Of a stretch of 64,000 nt of DNA, positions 23,282 to 30,909 are shown piece by piece. Source of the DNA: Clostridiales bacterium (GTDB taxonomy: Bacteria; Bacillota; Clostridia; Oscillospirales; Oscillospiraceae). A program made the position numbers and the translations under genes. The stretch lies in NCBI GenBank assembly GCA_025757645.1, contig CP107216.1, positions 1,425,501-1,489,500 of the forward strand, in the 5' to 3' direction. The notes under the pieces are model-generated. The model saw only the letters and a list, made by a program, of their open reading frames with translations, searched no databases and was not told the DNA's origin. Each line of letters opens with the position of its first letter. Within the stretch, counting starts at the first letter, position 1.

Positions 23282-23315
23282 GCCGACGCTTCCGAAATCG
23301 AAATATCCTAAATAC

Positions 23316-23353
23316 AATAGGCGGTGACGGATCATTCCGCCACCGCCTATTTT
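23316..23353 (+). terminator. Terminator after the surface protein gene
   Basis: Stem AATAGGCGGTG (23316-23326) with CACCGCCTATT (23341-23351), an inner CGG/CCG pair in the loop, then TTT. It ends the surface protein transcript 35 bases after the stop codon. Confidence 0.82.
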
Positions 23354-23464
23354 CCTGAAAGCGGACTCGGCAGCAAGCCCCTTTCCGAAAGGCGGCAATC
23401 ACGGCGTTGCCGCTTTTCGGAAGGACTACAGGACACTACGATAAGAAAAAGGAGAGAAGCTGCC

Positions 23465-23836
23465 ATGACTGTTTCGGAAAGAATTCCCTTCAGCGGCCTG
23501 CTGCTGCCCTTACAAGAAGGGCATACCTACAGCTGTGACCGCTGCACCACCGACGGCATGGAGCTGCTGTTCGTTTTCCGTGAGAACGGGCATTCACGAT
23601 ATTACTTTGAGTCGGATATGCAGGGGTTTGACCGGAAGGCGGCAAGCGACAGCCACATTCTGACCGTGTATCCCCAGCCGAACGGCGACGGAGAGGTGTC
23701 CCTGCTCCATTTGAAGCGCGCCGCCACGGACAGATTTTTCCTTTTTCGTATGACCAAGCCCTGCGTCACGCTGACCGGCGAGATGTGTCTGTGGGAGGAC
23801 GCACCCCATCGGCACCGGTCTGCCGATGCTTTTTGA
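23465..23836 (+). CDS. Hypothetical small protein downstream of the surface protein
   Basis: A 123-residue protein started at ATG 23465 behind AAGGAGAG (23449-23456); upstream in-frame codons run through the terminator region and are unlikely to be used. The sequence is beta-rich without signal peptide: HTYSCDRCTTDGMELLFVFRENG, RYYFESDMQGFD, VTLTGEMCLWEDAPHRH. I recognise no family. It contains one C-x2-C pair and follows the surface protein in the same island, with a further small gene 45 bases downstream, so the two may form a short operon. Confidence 0.6.
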   Translation: MTVSERIPFSGLLLPLQEGHTYSCDRCTTDGMELLFVFRENGHSRYYFESDMQGFDRKAASDSHILTVYPQPNGDGEVSLLHLKRAATDRFFLFRMTKPCVTLTGEMCLWEDAPHRHRSADAF

Positions 23837-23881
23837 CTTCCTGGATGAAGTCAGAATATTGAAGTAAAGTAAGGTGAAGCA

Positions 23882-24361
23882 ATGCAGGATAACAGAATAC
23901 CGCCGCAGAAAAGACCCATGACCGAGGCAGAAATGCTCCGCAGGCGTGAGCTGCGCCGCTCGGCGATCAAAAAGCAAAAGCGGAGAAGGACGCTCTTTCT
24001 TACTGCCTGCGCCCTTGCGGCGGTGCTGCTCATAGCGGGCATCGTGCTGCTGTGCCGTAGCTGCGGCCGCTCCGAGAGCAGCCCTCATGACGAGAGCATC
24101 TACGGCAGCTTTGCAATGTCCGACAAGAGTTGCGTCTATACCTTCCGTGAGGACGGCAGCGGAGAGCTGCGGCTTTCCGGCGCACCGTATAAATTCCGTT
24201 TCACGCTGTCCGGCAGGACACTCTTTATCGACTTTGAAGCTGAGGCACTGACCGACTGCGAGTACGAGGTGGCGTATATCGATACGGGGCTTGAGCTGAC
24301 CGCAGGCAAGGGTACGGCGACACAGGGTGAGAAATTCACGCTGAACAGAACAGAAAAATAA
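23882..24361 (+). CDS. Membrane-anchored protein with lipocalin-like/DUF5640-like domain
   Basis: A 159-residue protein. Residues 1-36 are strongly basic (RRRELRRSAIKKQKRRR), followed by one transmembrane helix (about 38-58, FLTACALAAVLLIAGIVLL) and an extracellular beta-rich domain (SIYGSFAMSDKSCVYTFREDGSGELRLSG to VAYIDTGLELTAG). The pattern 'YTF-EDG-GEL', a strand measuring a small folded unit, resembles DUF5640-type domains often seen in Firmicutes surface proteins. The cytoplasmic basic tail fixes an N-in orientation. It is the last gene of the island. Confidence 0.65.
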   Translation: MQDNRIPPQKRPMTEAEMLRRRELRRSAIKKQKRRRTLFLTACALAAVLLIAGIVLLCRSCGRSESSPHDESIYGSFAMSDKSCVYTFREDGSGELRLSGAPYKFRFTLSGRTLFIDFEAEALTDCEYEVAYIDTGLELTAGKGTATQGEKFTLNRTEK

Positions 24362-24449
24362 GACCCATGCGGTTATGAAAGGACGGTGACGGCGATATGC
24401 CGCCTGAAAAGAGAATAGCCGACCGGACGGCAATCTCCGGCACAGTTTC

Positions 24450-24490
24450 AAGAGCGCTCAGCAAGTAAAAAACTTGCTGGCGCTCTTTCT
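24450..24490 (+). terminator. Terminator closing the accessory island
   Basis: A composite stem: AGAGCGC (24451-24457) with GCGCTCT (24480-24486) and AGCAAGT with ACTTGCT inside, then a T-rich run. It lies in a 309-base gap (24362-24670) that otherwise holds only the promoter of the next gene. Confidence 0.85.
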
Positions 24491-24606
24491 TTATGCCAAC
24501 AATTTTATAGTGAGTCCTAGTTTTAATGAAATGATTCATAAACACACTCCGACCATATTGCTGCGGACGTTGCATCGTTCGCAGCGATTTTTTATTCCCC
24601 AATCCC

Positions 24607-24635
24607 TTGCGCAGACGGCGCAAGTTCGGTATGAT
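24607..24635 (+). promoter_or_regulatory. Promoter of the SDR gene
   Basis: TTGCGC (24607-24612), 17-base spacer, TATGAT (24630-24635), 36 bases before the ATG. Reasonable but not perfect boxes. Confidence 0.65.
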
Positions 24636-24670
24636 AGAGTTACCGATATTTTCATTCTGGAGGAGAACGT

Positions 24671-25432
24671 ATGAACATTGCTGTCATCACCGGCGCATCC
24701 GCCGGTATCGGCCGGGAGCTCGTCTACGCTGTGGACAAGGACGCGCGCTATGACGAGATCTGGGTCATTGCCCGCAGAAAAGAGCGGCTGGAGGAGCTGC
24801 GCGACAAGTGCACGAACCCCATCCGCCCGATCGCGCTCGATCTCTCGGATCTGAGCAGCATCGATGCCTATCAGGCCCTGCTCGAGCAGGAGCAGCCCGA
24901 GATCAAGATGCTGGTCAATGCGGCCGGCTGCGGCGTGTTCGGCCCCTTTGCCGAGGCGGACCGCAAGAAGCTGCTCGCCAGCGCGCAGCTCAATTCGCTC
25001 GCGCTCACTGGCATGTGCCACGCGAGCCTGCCGTATATGCACGCCGGCAGCAGCATCATCAACATGGGCTCGAACTCCGCCTGGCAGCCGGTGCCGTATC
25101 AGGCGGTGTACGGCGCGAGCAAGAGCTATGTCCTGAGCCTGTCGCGCGCGATCGGCCGCGAGCTGCGCCCGCAGGGCATCCATGTCATGTGCGTCTGCCC
25201 CGGCTGGATCAAGACCGAGTTCCAGCAGGTCGCGCACCATGACGAGTATATCCGCTATGTGGACAAGTGGTATGGCCCAGACGAGGTGGCGGCGCAGGCC
25301 ATGCAGGATCTCAAGAAGAAAAAGAGTGTCTCCATTCTCGGCCACCCGGTGCGCCGTCAGGTGCGCCTGGTCAAGCTCCTGCCGGTGGACACCGTCATGG
25401 ACATCTGGTGCAAACAGCAGGGCATTGAGTAA
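24671..25432 (+). CDS. Short-chain dehydrogenase/reductase (SDR)
   Basis: A 253-residue NAD(P)-dependent oxidoreductase. The glycine motif TGASAGIG occupies residues 7-14, the structural motif reads LVNAAG (about 80-85), and the catalytic triad is Ser134, Tyr147 and Lys151 (YGASK). Length is usual for classical SDR enzymes. The substrate cannot be named; the C-terminal end (about 185-253, with VDKWYGPDEVAAQAM) resembles the acyl or steroid reductase-like SDR group. It starts at ATG 24671 behind GGAGGAG, has its own promoter, and marks the return to GC-rich core sequence after the island. Confidence 0.9.
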   Translation: MNIAVITGASAGIGRELVYAVDKDARYDEIWVIARRKERLEELRDKCTNPIRPIALDLSDLSSIDAYQALLEQEQPEIKMLVNAAGCGVFGPFAEADRKKLLASAQLNSLALTGMCHASLPYMHAGSSIINMGSNSAWQPVPYQAVYGASKSYVLSLSRAIGRELRPQGIHVMCVCPGWIKTEFQQVAHHDEYIRYVDKWYGPDEVAAQAMQDLKKKKSVSILGHPVRRQVRLVKLLPVDTVMDIWCKQQGIE

Positions 25433-25514
25433 GCCATTTTCCCGCTTGACAATCCATCTTCCTTCTGGCATAACACCCTCGTTCGCTGGAGGGCGAGCTG
25501 TTCAGAGAAACGGC

Positions 25515-25565
25515 AGCCGGATAAGGCGCAGACTGAAATGTCTGTTCCTTGTCCGGCTTTTTTCT
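25515..25565 (+). terminator. Long terminator hairpin after the SDR gene
   Basis: AGCCGGATAAGG (25515-25526) pairs with CCTTGTCCGGCT (25547-25558) with one G-U pair; an inner CAGAC/GTCTG stem extends it; then a T-rich run. It may be a simple terminator or an attenuator for the truncated transporter gene that follows. Confidence 0.82.
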
Positions 25566-25583
25566 TTTTCGAGGAGGATGACC

Positions 25584-25742
25584 ATGGATCTGCTCGGGGA
25601 CAATGTGCGCGCGATCTACCGCAAATACTTTCTGGCGGCGTTCGGCAGCGCGCTCATCTCGTGTATTTACGGCGTTGTGGACATGGCGATGGTCGGCCAG
25701 TATCAGGGGCCGGACGGTACGGCGGCGCTGCCGTCGTGCTAA
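25584..25742 (+). pseudogene. N-terminal remnant of a MATE-family efflux transporter
   Basis: A 52-residue frame behind GAGGAGG (25571-25577). The sequence NVRAIYRKYFLAAFGSALI to YGVVDMAMVGQYQGPDGTAAL is what MATE multidrug exporters look like in their first helix, including the MVGQYQG-GTAAL stretch. Directly after it the frame ends (PSC stop) and the remaining about 400 residues are missing; the next gene starts 46 bases later. This is a deletion remnant, still with a ribosome site. Confidence 0.82.
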
Positions 25743-25787
25743 AACCGGGCCTGTCTGCATACACTCCTTTTATCGGGGGTGATGTGC

Positions 25788-26615
25788 ATGAAGCGCTGGA
25801 AAGTTTATTTGTGCGCGGCGGTATTCCTGCTGCTGACGGCGGTGAAGATGATCGCCCCGGCGGCGGCCGCAGATGCGCGCAAGGTGCTGCTGCCGGCCAT
25901 CAACGCGGACGATGATTACAAGTCCGTCTTTGCCGAGATCCGCAGCGTGTTTGCGCCCGCGCCGGTACAGACGCAGGACGAACAGCTGCGGCAGTATCTG
26001 CCCGCCGTGAACATGTCCGTCTGGTCGACGCCCGCACCGGAGCCGACGCCGACACCCACGCCGGAACCGACCCCGGAGCCGACACCGACGCCGACGCCCG
26101 AACCGACGCAGAGCCCGCAGCTGCAGGCGGCCCTTGCCGCGCGCGAGGCATTTCTCAACGAGCAGGCGGTCTATTCCGGCTATGCAGTGCCGACCAATGT
26201 CAGCTACGCGGTCAGCGAGCTGCCGTTTGCGCACACGTCACCGGTCGCGGGCTATACCTCGTCCGGCTTCGGCTACCGGCTGCATCCATTGGAAAACAAG
26301 GTGAAATTTCACTATGGCACAGATTTCGCGGCCAATTCCGGCACGGCGGTCTGTGCCTTTGCTGACGGCACGGTGCTTGCCGCCGGGCAGAATGACGGGT
26401 ACGGCAACTATGTGAAGATCCGTCACGCCGATGGTTACACGACGCTCTACGGCCACTGCAGCAAGCTGCTCGTGCGCGCCGGGGAGACGGTCACGGCGGG
26501 GCAGGAGATTGCGCTCGTCGGCGCGACCGGCAAGGCGACCGGGCCGCACCTGCACTTCGAGCTGATGCACGACGGGTATTACTGCAATCCGGAGTTTTAC
26601 CTCGCCGCCGTATGA
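25788..26615 (+). CDS. M23 (LytM) metallopeptidase-like protein, SpoIVFA-like by context
   Basis: A 275-residue secreted or membrane-anchored protein. The start ATG 25788 has a GGGGG site eight bases before it; GTG 25779 and ATG 25782 are in frame but too close to the site. Residues 5-25 are a hydrophobic signal/anchor. A Pro-Thr-Glu spacer (repeated TPEPTPTP) fills about 83-107. The LytM domain (about 155-275) keeps the catalytic set: His175 and Asp179 (HYGTD) and His254-x-His256 (HLHF). It overlaps a SpoIVFB-like M50 gene, as spoIVFA does, but SpoIVFA of Bacillus has a degenerate LytM unit, so the role here may be partly enzymatic. Confidence 0.8.
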   Translation: MKRWKVYLCAAVFLLLTAVKMIAPAAAADARKVLLPAINADDDYKSVFAEIRSVFAPAPVQTQDEQLRQYLPAVNMSVWSTPAPEPTPTPTPEPTPEPTPTPTPEPTQSPQLQAALAAREAFLNEQAVYSGYAVPTNVSYAVSELPFAHTSPVAGYTSSGFGYRLHPLENKVKFHYGTDFAANSGTAVCAFADGTVLAAGQNDGYGNYVKIRHADGYTTLYGHCSKLLVRAGETVTAGQEIALVGATGKATGPHLHFELMHDGYYCNPEFYLAAV

Positions 26616-27220
26616 AGCGCCGCCGCTTTGCGCTCGATGTGCGCCCGGGCGCGGTCGCGCTGCTTGCCGGGCTGTATTTTCTGCTGCCGCTGCGCTGGTG
26701 CGCGCGGCTGGCGCTCGCCGTGGCGGTGCATGAGCTGGGCCATGTTGCGGCGCTGGTGCTGTGCGGCACGGAGATCTACGGCCTGCGCATGGAGGCCTGC
26801 GGGCTGGCGCTGCGCTGCGCGCCGCCGGAGGACGCGGTGCGCACGGTCGCGGCGGCGCTGGCCGGCCCTGCCGCCGGCGCGGGGCTGTTTTGCATCCTGC
26901 GCGGGCTCGGCTGCCCGGAGGGGGCGGATCTGAGCCTGCTGTATTCGTGTGTGAATCTGCTGCCGGTGCTGCCGCTCGACGGCGGCCGCGCGCTGCAGGC
27001 GGCGGTCGCGGCGCTGGCGGGCGAGCGTGCGGCAGAGCGGCTGCTGGACGTGCTGGGACTGGTGCTGCCGGTCGCGCTCATGGGACTCGGTGTGGTGCTG
27101 TTTGCGCGCGGCATGGGGCTCGCACTGGGCGCGTTTGGCGCGTGGCTGGCGCTTTTGCAGCCGGGAATGACTTGCCAAGGGGGAAAACATGATGTAAAAT
27201 ACTCCTACTATCATATGTAG
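26612..27220 (+). CDS. M50 site-2 protease, SpoIVFB-like
   Basis: A 202-residue polytopic membrane protein overlapping the M23 gene by ATGA. It has the zinc-binding HELGH (His40, Glu41, His44) in the second hydrophobic segment and the third ligand Asp123 in LPVLPLDGGRAL, the standard M50 pair. The short length and lack of PDZ domain fit the SpoIVFB group, which cuts pro-sigma-K in the mother cell during sporulation. Coupling to the M23 protein supports that assignment. The last 15 residues (GGKHDVKYSYYHM) run into the region before the next gene and may not be conserved. Confidence 0.82.
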   Translation: MKRRRFALDVRPGAVALLAGLYFLLPLRWCARLALAVAVHELGHVAALVLCGTEIYGLRMEACGLALRCAPPEDAVRTVAAALAGPAAGAGLFCILRGLGCPEGADLSLLYSCVNLLPVLPLDGGRALQAAVAALAGERAAERLLDVLGLVLPVALMGLGVVLFARGMGLALGAFGAWLALLQPGMTCQGGKHDVKYSYYHM

Positions 27221-27229
27221 GAGTGTAGT

Positions 27230-29068
27230 ATGGATCAGCGACTGGAACGCATCCTGCCGCGCGTGCAGAAGCCCGCGCGCTATACCGGCGGTGAATACCG
27301 CCAGATCATCAAGGACAAGGCGGAGGTGGACCTGCGCCTCGCTTTTTGCTTCCCGGATATTTATGAGATCGGCATGTCGAACATCGGCATGCGCATCCTC
27401 TATGCCACGATGAACCAGATGCCCGGCGTCTGGTGTGAGCGCGTGTTTGCCCCCTGGGGCGACATGGAGGCCGAAATGCGCCGCGCGGGCATCCCGCTCT
27501 ACGCGCTCGAGAGCGGCGACCCCGTCAGCGAATTTGACGTTGTGGCGTTCTCGCTCGGCTACGAGATGGCATATCCCGCCGTGCTCAATATGCTCGACCT
27601 GGCCGGCATCCCGCTGCGCAGCGCTGACCGGCCGGAGCTGACGCCGCTTGTCATCGCGGGCGGTACGGCCTGCAGCAACCCGGAGCCGATGGCCCCGTTT
27701 TTTGACCTCATGATCATCGGCGAGGGGGAAGAGGTCAATAACGAAGTGCTGGCGCTGTTCCGGCAGGCGCAGCAGGCCGGCTGGAGTAAGACGCGGTTTC
27801 TCGAAACGGCGGCGAAGATCCAGGGCGTGCTCATTCCGTCGTTCTACGTCCCGCACTGGAACCCGGACGGCACGCTGCACGACCTGACCCCGACGCACGG
27901 CGCGCCCGCGCGCGTGACCAAGCGCATCATTCAGGATCTCGACGCCTGTTATTATCCGACGGACCCCATCGTGCCGAGCACGGAGATCGTGCACGACCGT
28001 GTGAACGTGGAGCTGTTTCGCGGCTGCATCCGTGGCTGCCGCTTCTGTCAGGCGGGGTATGTCTACCGCCCGGTGCGCCCGCGCAAACCGGAGACGATCA
28101 TCCGGCAGGGCATCGAATCGCTCAAAAACACCGGCTATCAGGAGGCGACGCTCCTGTCGCTCTCGAGCAGCGACTACCGCCCGCTCGACGAGGTGTGCGA
28201 CGGGCTGCTGGAATACTGCGAGCCGCGCAGCATGAGTCTCGCGCTGCCGTCGCTGCGCGCGGACAACTTTTCCATGGACATCATGAGCCGCCTGCAGAAG
28301 GTGCGCAAGGGCGGCCTGACCTTCGCGCCCGAGGCCGGCACGCAGCGCCTGCGCGACGCCATCAACAAAAACGTGCGCGAGGAGGATCTGCTCCATTCCT
28401 GCCAGGTTGCCTTTGAGGGCGGGTGGAACGGCGTGAAGCTCTACTTCATGCTCGGACTGCCGACGGAGACGGATGAGGACGTGGTCGGCATCGCGGAGCT
28501 CGCCAATCAGGTGCTGCACACATGGCGTATGCACGCGACGAACAAGGCCCGCGGTGTGCGCATCACGGTCAGCACATCGTGCTTCGTACCGAAGCCGCAC
28601 AGCCCCTTCCAGTGGGAGACGCAGGTGACGATGGACGAGTACAAGCGCAAGGTGCAGCTCCTGCGCGAGAGCATCAGGGCCAAGAGCGTGACCTACAACT
28701 GGCACGACCCGGATACCAGCTTCGTCGAGGCCGTTCTCTCGCGCGGCGACCGGCGCATTGCCGACGTCATCGAAGAGGTCTGGCGCCGCGGCGGCAAGCT
28801 CGAGGCGTGGGGCGACTATTTCTCGTTCGACCGCTGGATGGCGGCCATGGACGCCTGCGGCGTCGACCCGATGTTCTATGCCTGCCGCGAGCGCGGGAAG
28901 GATGAGTTCCTGCCGTGGGACATCGTGAATATGGGCGTGCGCCGCGCGCATCTGTGGCACGAGCGCGAGCAGGCCTACAAGGCCGAGCTCTCGCCTGACT
29001 GCCGCAGGCAGTGTACCGGCTGCGGTGCGCTCGCACTCATGACGGAAGGGGGCAAGTGCGATGCCTGA
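27230..29068 (+). CDS. B12-binding-type radical SAM protein (TIGR03960 family)
   Basis: A 612-residue protein. The N-terminal 190 residues resemble a cobalamin-binding-like domain (GMSNIGMRILYATMN, GGTACSNPEPMAPFFD). The radical SAM core begins with the cluster motif CIRGCRFC (Cys266, Cys270, Cys273), followed by SLSSSDY and the FAPEAGTQRLRDAINKN segment characteristic of this family. A C-terminal region ends in two Cys pairs (CRRQCTGCG). Homologues are almost always next to a DUF2344 partner, as here, where the genes overlap by eight bases. The reaction is not established; a role in tRNA or ribosome modification has been suggested for relatives. Confidence 0.9.
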   Translation: MDQRLERILPRVQKPARYTGGEYRQIIKDKAEVDLRLAFCFPDIYEIGMSNIGMRILYATMNQMPGVWCERVFAPWGDMEAEMRRAGIPLYALESGDPVSEFDVVAFSLGYEMAYPAVLNMLDLAGIPLRSADRPELTPLVIAGGTACSNPEPMAPFFDLMIIGEGEEVNNEVLALFRQAQQAGWSKTRFLETAAKIQGVLIPSFYVPHWNPDGTLHDLTPTHGAPARVTKRIIQDLDACYYPTDPIVPSTEIVHDRVNVELFRGCIRGCRFCQAGYVYRPVRPRKPETIIRQGIESLKNTGYQEATLLSLSSSDYRPLDEVCDGLLEYCEPRSMSLALPSLRADNFSMDIMSRLQKVRKGGLTFAPEAGTQRLRDAINKNVREEDLLHSCQVAFEGGWNGVKLYFMLGLPTETDEDVVGIAELANQVLHTWRMHATNKARGVRITVSTSCFVPKPHSPFQWETQVTMDEYKRKVQLLRESIRAKSVTYNWHDPDTSFVEAVLSRGDRRIADVIEEVWRRGGKLEAWGDYFSFDRWMAAMDACGVDPMFYACRERGKDEFLPWDIVNMGVRRAHLWHEREQAYKAELSPDCRRQCTGCGALALMTEGGKCDA

Positions 29069-29723
29069 AAAGCTGAGACTACGGTTTGAAAAGACCGGCC
29101 GTGCGATCTACATCTCGCACCTCGACCTCATGCGCACGATGCAGCGCGTGTTCCTGCGCGCCGACTGCCCGCTGAAATATTCCGAGGGCTTCAATCCCCA
29201 CGCGCTCATCTCCATCCTGCTGCCGCTGTCCGTCGGCGTCGGGAGCGTGTGCGAGCTGATGGACTTTCAGCTGCGCGAGGAAGTAGACCTTGCCGCGCTG
29301 CCAGAGCGGCTCACGGCGGTCATGCCGGAGGGCATCCGCGCGCTCGAGGCGTACCCCGGCGGACGCAAGGTGCGTGAGCTCAAGTGGCTGCGCGTGACCG
29401 GGCGATATGAATATGACAACGCTGCTCCTGCGGACATGGCCGAAAAGCTTCGCGCGTTTTACGCGCGCGACGCCATCGTCATCACCCGCAAGACCAAGCG
29501 CGGGGAGGGACAGATGGACATCGTGCCCGCGATCTCGGAGCTGCACGTGCGGCCGGAGGCGCGGTTTGTGACGGTGGAGGCCGTCGTCTCCGCACAGAAC
29601 CCGACGCTCAACCCTGACCACCTCGTCGCGGCGCTGCATCAGCTCGCGCCCGAGCTGGCCCCGGACTTTGCCGCCTTCACGCGGCAGGAGGTCTATACGG
29701 AAGATATGCAAATTTTCCGCTGA
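29061..29723 (+). CDS. DUF2344 protein, partner of the radical SAM enzyme
   Basis: A 220-residue soluble protein of the TIGR03936/DUF2344 family: LRLRFEKTGRAIYISHLDLMRTMQRVFLRADCPLKYSEGFNPHALIS is its signature start (residues 4-50). In many Clostridia it is separate, in others fused to the preceding radical SAM protein, so the two probably act together. Start ATG 29061 overlaps the upstream stop region. A promoter for the next gene follows directly. Function unknown. Confidence 0.9.
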   Translation: MPEKLRLRFEKTGRAIYISHLDLMRTMQRVFLRADCPLKYSEGFNPHALISILLPLSVGVGSVCELMDFQLREEVDLAALPERLTAVMPEGIRALEAYPGGRKVRELKWLRVTGRYEYDNAAPADMAEKLRAFYARDAIVITRKTKRGEGQMDIVPAISELHVRPEARFVTVEAVVSAQNPTLNPDHLVAALHQLAPELAPDFAAFTRQEVYTEDMQIFR

Positions 29724-29730
29724 AAACACT

Positions 29731-29861
29731 TGCAAACCCGCGCAGGATGTGCTATTATCTTATGGCTTGTGCGAAACAGTGTTTCGCAAGATAACGACGG
29801 TCCGCTGCCGTGACCGGCTCTGTCCACCGGTATGAACGTCTGATAAAGGAAGGATTTCATT
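29731..29861 (+). promoter_or_regulatory. Promoter and leader of rplS
   Basis: TTGCAA (29731-29736), 17-base spacer, TATTAT (29754-29759). The roughly 95-base leader carries a hairpin (GCGAAAC with GTTTCGC, about 29771-29787) and further GC-rich complementary stretches before the AAAGGAAGG ribosome site. Leaders of rplS in Firmicutes are known L19 autoregulatory elements; whether this one matches that fold cannot be told by eye. Confidence 0.7.
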
Positions 29862-30203
29862 ATGGATCTCATCAAAACTCTGACCGCGCAGTACATGAAA
29901 CCCGAACTGCCGGCCATGCGCGTCGGCGACACCGTGCGTGTCACTGTCCGCGTCACCGAGGGCAACCGTGAGCGTACCCAGGCTTTCGAGGGCACCATCA
30001 TCGCCAAGAAGCACGGCGGCATCAACGAGACGATCACCGTCCGCCGCATCTCCTACGGTGTGGGCTGCGAGAAGGTTTTCCCGGTGCACTCTCCCACGAT
30101 CGTGTCCGTCGAGACCGTTCGCCGCGGCAAAGTCCGCAGAGCCAAGCTGTACTACCTGCGCGACCGCGTGGGCAAGAGAGCCAAGGTCAAAGAGCTTATC
30201 TAA
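29862..30203 (+). CDS. rplS: 50S ribosomal protein L19
   Basis: A 113-residue ribosomal protein at the 30S-50S interface. The family motifs are plain: MRVGDTVRV at 20-28, the [20 protein letters not shown] block (about 43-62), FPVHSPTI, and [19 protein letters not shown] near the C-terminus. Length is typical. It heads the conserved run rplS-lepB-ylqF-rnhB-yraN, with its own promoter and terminator. Confidence 0.98.
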   Translation: MDLIKTLTAQYMKPELPAMRVGDTVRVTVRVTEGNRERTQAFEGTIIAKKHGGINETITVRRISYGVGCEKVFPVHSPTIVSVETVRRGKVRRAKLYYLRDRVGKRAKVKELI

Positions 30204-30214
30204 GTGGATACTGC

Positions 30215-30240
30215 AAAAAAGAGGCTTCGGCCTCTTTTTT
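30215..30240 (+). terminator. Terminator of rplS
   Basis: AAAAAAGAGG (30215-30224) pairs with CCTCTTTTTT (30231-30240) around CTTCGG; the T run serves as the release site, 12 bases after the rplS stop. Confidence 0.93.
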
Positions 30241-30294
30241 GCATTTTCGGGGCGTTTTTGCGATGCCGCCGGAAAAGAATTCACACAATTTTAG

Positions 30295-30324
30295 TTGCCG
30301 AAAATGGGTCTGAGCGTGTATAAT
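30295..30324 (+). promoter_or_regulatory. Promoter of lepB
   Basis: TTGCCG (30295-30300), 18-base spacer, TATAAT (30319-30324), 35 bases before the start codon. Confidence 0.75.
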
Positions 30325-30359
30325 ATAATTTACGAATTTTTTACACCGAGGTTTTGAAA

Positions 30360-30908
30360 ATGGACAGCAAGAATCCGAGCGGCGCCAAGAGCCGCGCCGA
30401 AGTATACGATTGGATCCAGTGCATCATCTTCGCGCTGGTGTTCTGCGTGCTGCTGTTTGTGTTTGCAGTGCGCATGGTCAATGTCGTCGGCCACTCCATG
30501 GTGCCGACGCTCGAGCAGAGCGACAAGGTCGTCATCTCCAACCTGTTCTATCATCCGAAGCAGGGGGACGTCGTCGTCCTGCGCAAGCAGACGCTCATGC
30601 AAGAACCCATCGTCAAGCGCATTATCGCAACGGAGGGACAGACCGTGGACATCGACTTTGACGACGGCGTGGTCTACGTCGACGGAAAGGCGCTCGACGA
30701 GCCGTATGTCAATGAGCCCGTGCACGACCGCGAAAATTTCGAGGGCAAGATCACGGTGCCGGAGGGCTGCGTGTTCGTCATGGGCGACAACCGCAACGCC
30801 TCTACCGACAGCCGCGACGCGCGCCTCGGCTGCGTTGATACGCGCTATATCATGGGCCGGGTATACTTCACGCTCTTTCCGGTCAAGAACATTGGAGTTG
30901 TAAAATAA
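30360..30908 (+). CDS. lepB: Signal peptidase I
   Basis: A 182-residue S26 membrane protease that removes signal peptides from exported proteins. One N-terminal helix (about 17-40) precedes the catalytic Ser46 (GHSMVPTL) and Lys86 (VKRIIATEGQ); the box GDNR-ASTDSRD follows near 140-152. Single-helix architecture is usual for Gram-positive enzymes. I prefer ATG 30360 with the CGAGG site at 30347-30351 over the TTG two codons upstream. The ylqF gene begins just after its stop. Confidence 0.96.
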   Translation: MDSKNPSGAKSRAEVYDWIQCIIFALVFCVLLFVFAVRMVNVVGHSMVPTLEQSDKVVISNLFYHPKQGDVVVLRKQTLMQEPIVKRIIATEGQTVDIDFDDGVVYVDGKALDEPYVNEPVHDRENFEGKITVPEGCVFVMGDNRNASTDSRDARLGCVDTRYIMGRVYFTLFPVKNIGVVK

Positions 30909-30909
30909 C

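Noticed and set aside
21203..23398. 731-residue minus-strand open frame in the same gene
   Set aside because: Shadow of the repeats; its own repeats (VVILPLRAVAVGM) mirror the + strand repeat units.
25433..25583. Riboswitch in front of the MATE remnant
   Set aside because: Only one long terminator-type hairpin is visible; I see no conserved core of a guanidine or other transporter-linked riboswitch.
26597..28960. 787-residue minus-strand open frame over the M50 and radical SAM genes
   Set aside because: Typical long antisense frame in GC-rich coding DNA; the + strand encodes clear HELGH and CIRGCRFC motifs.
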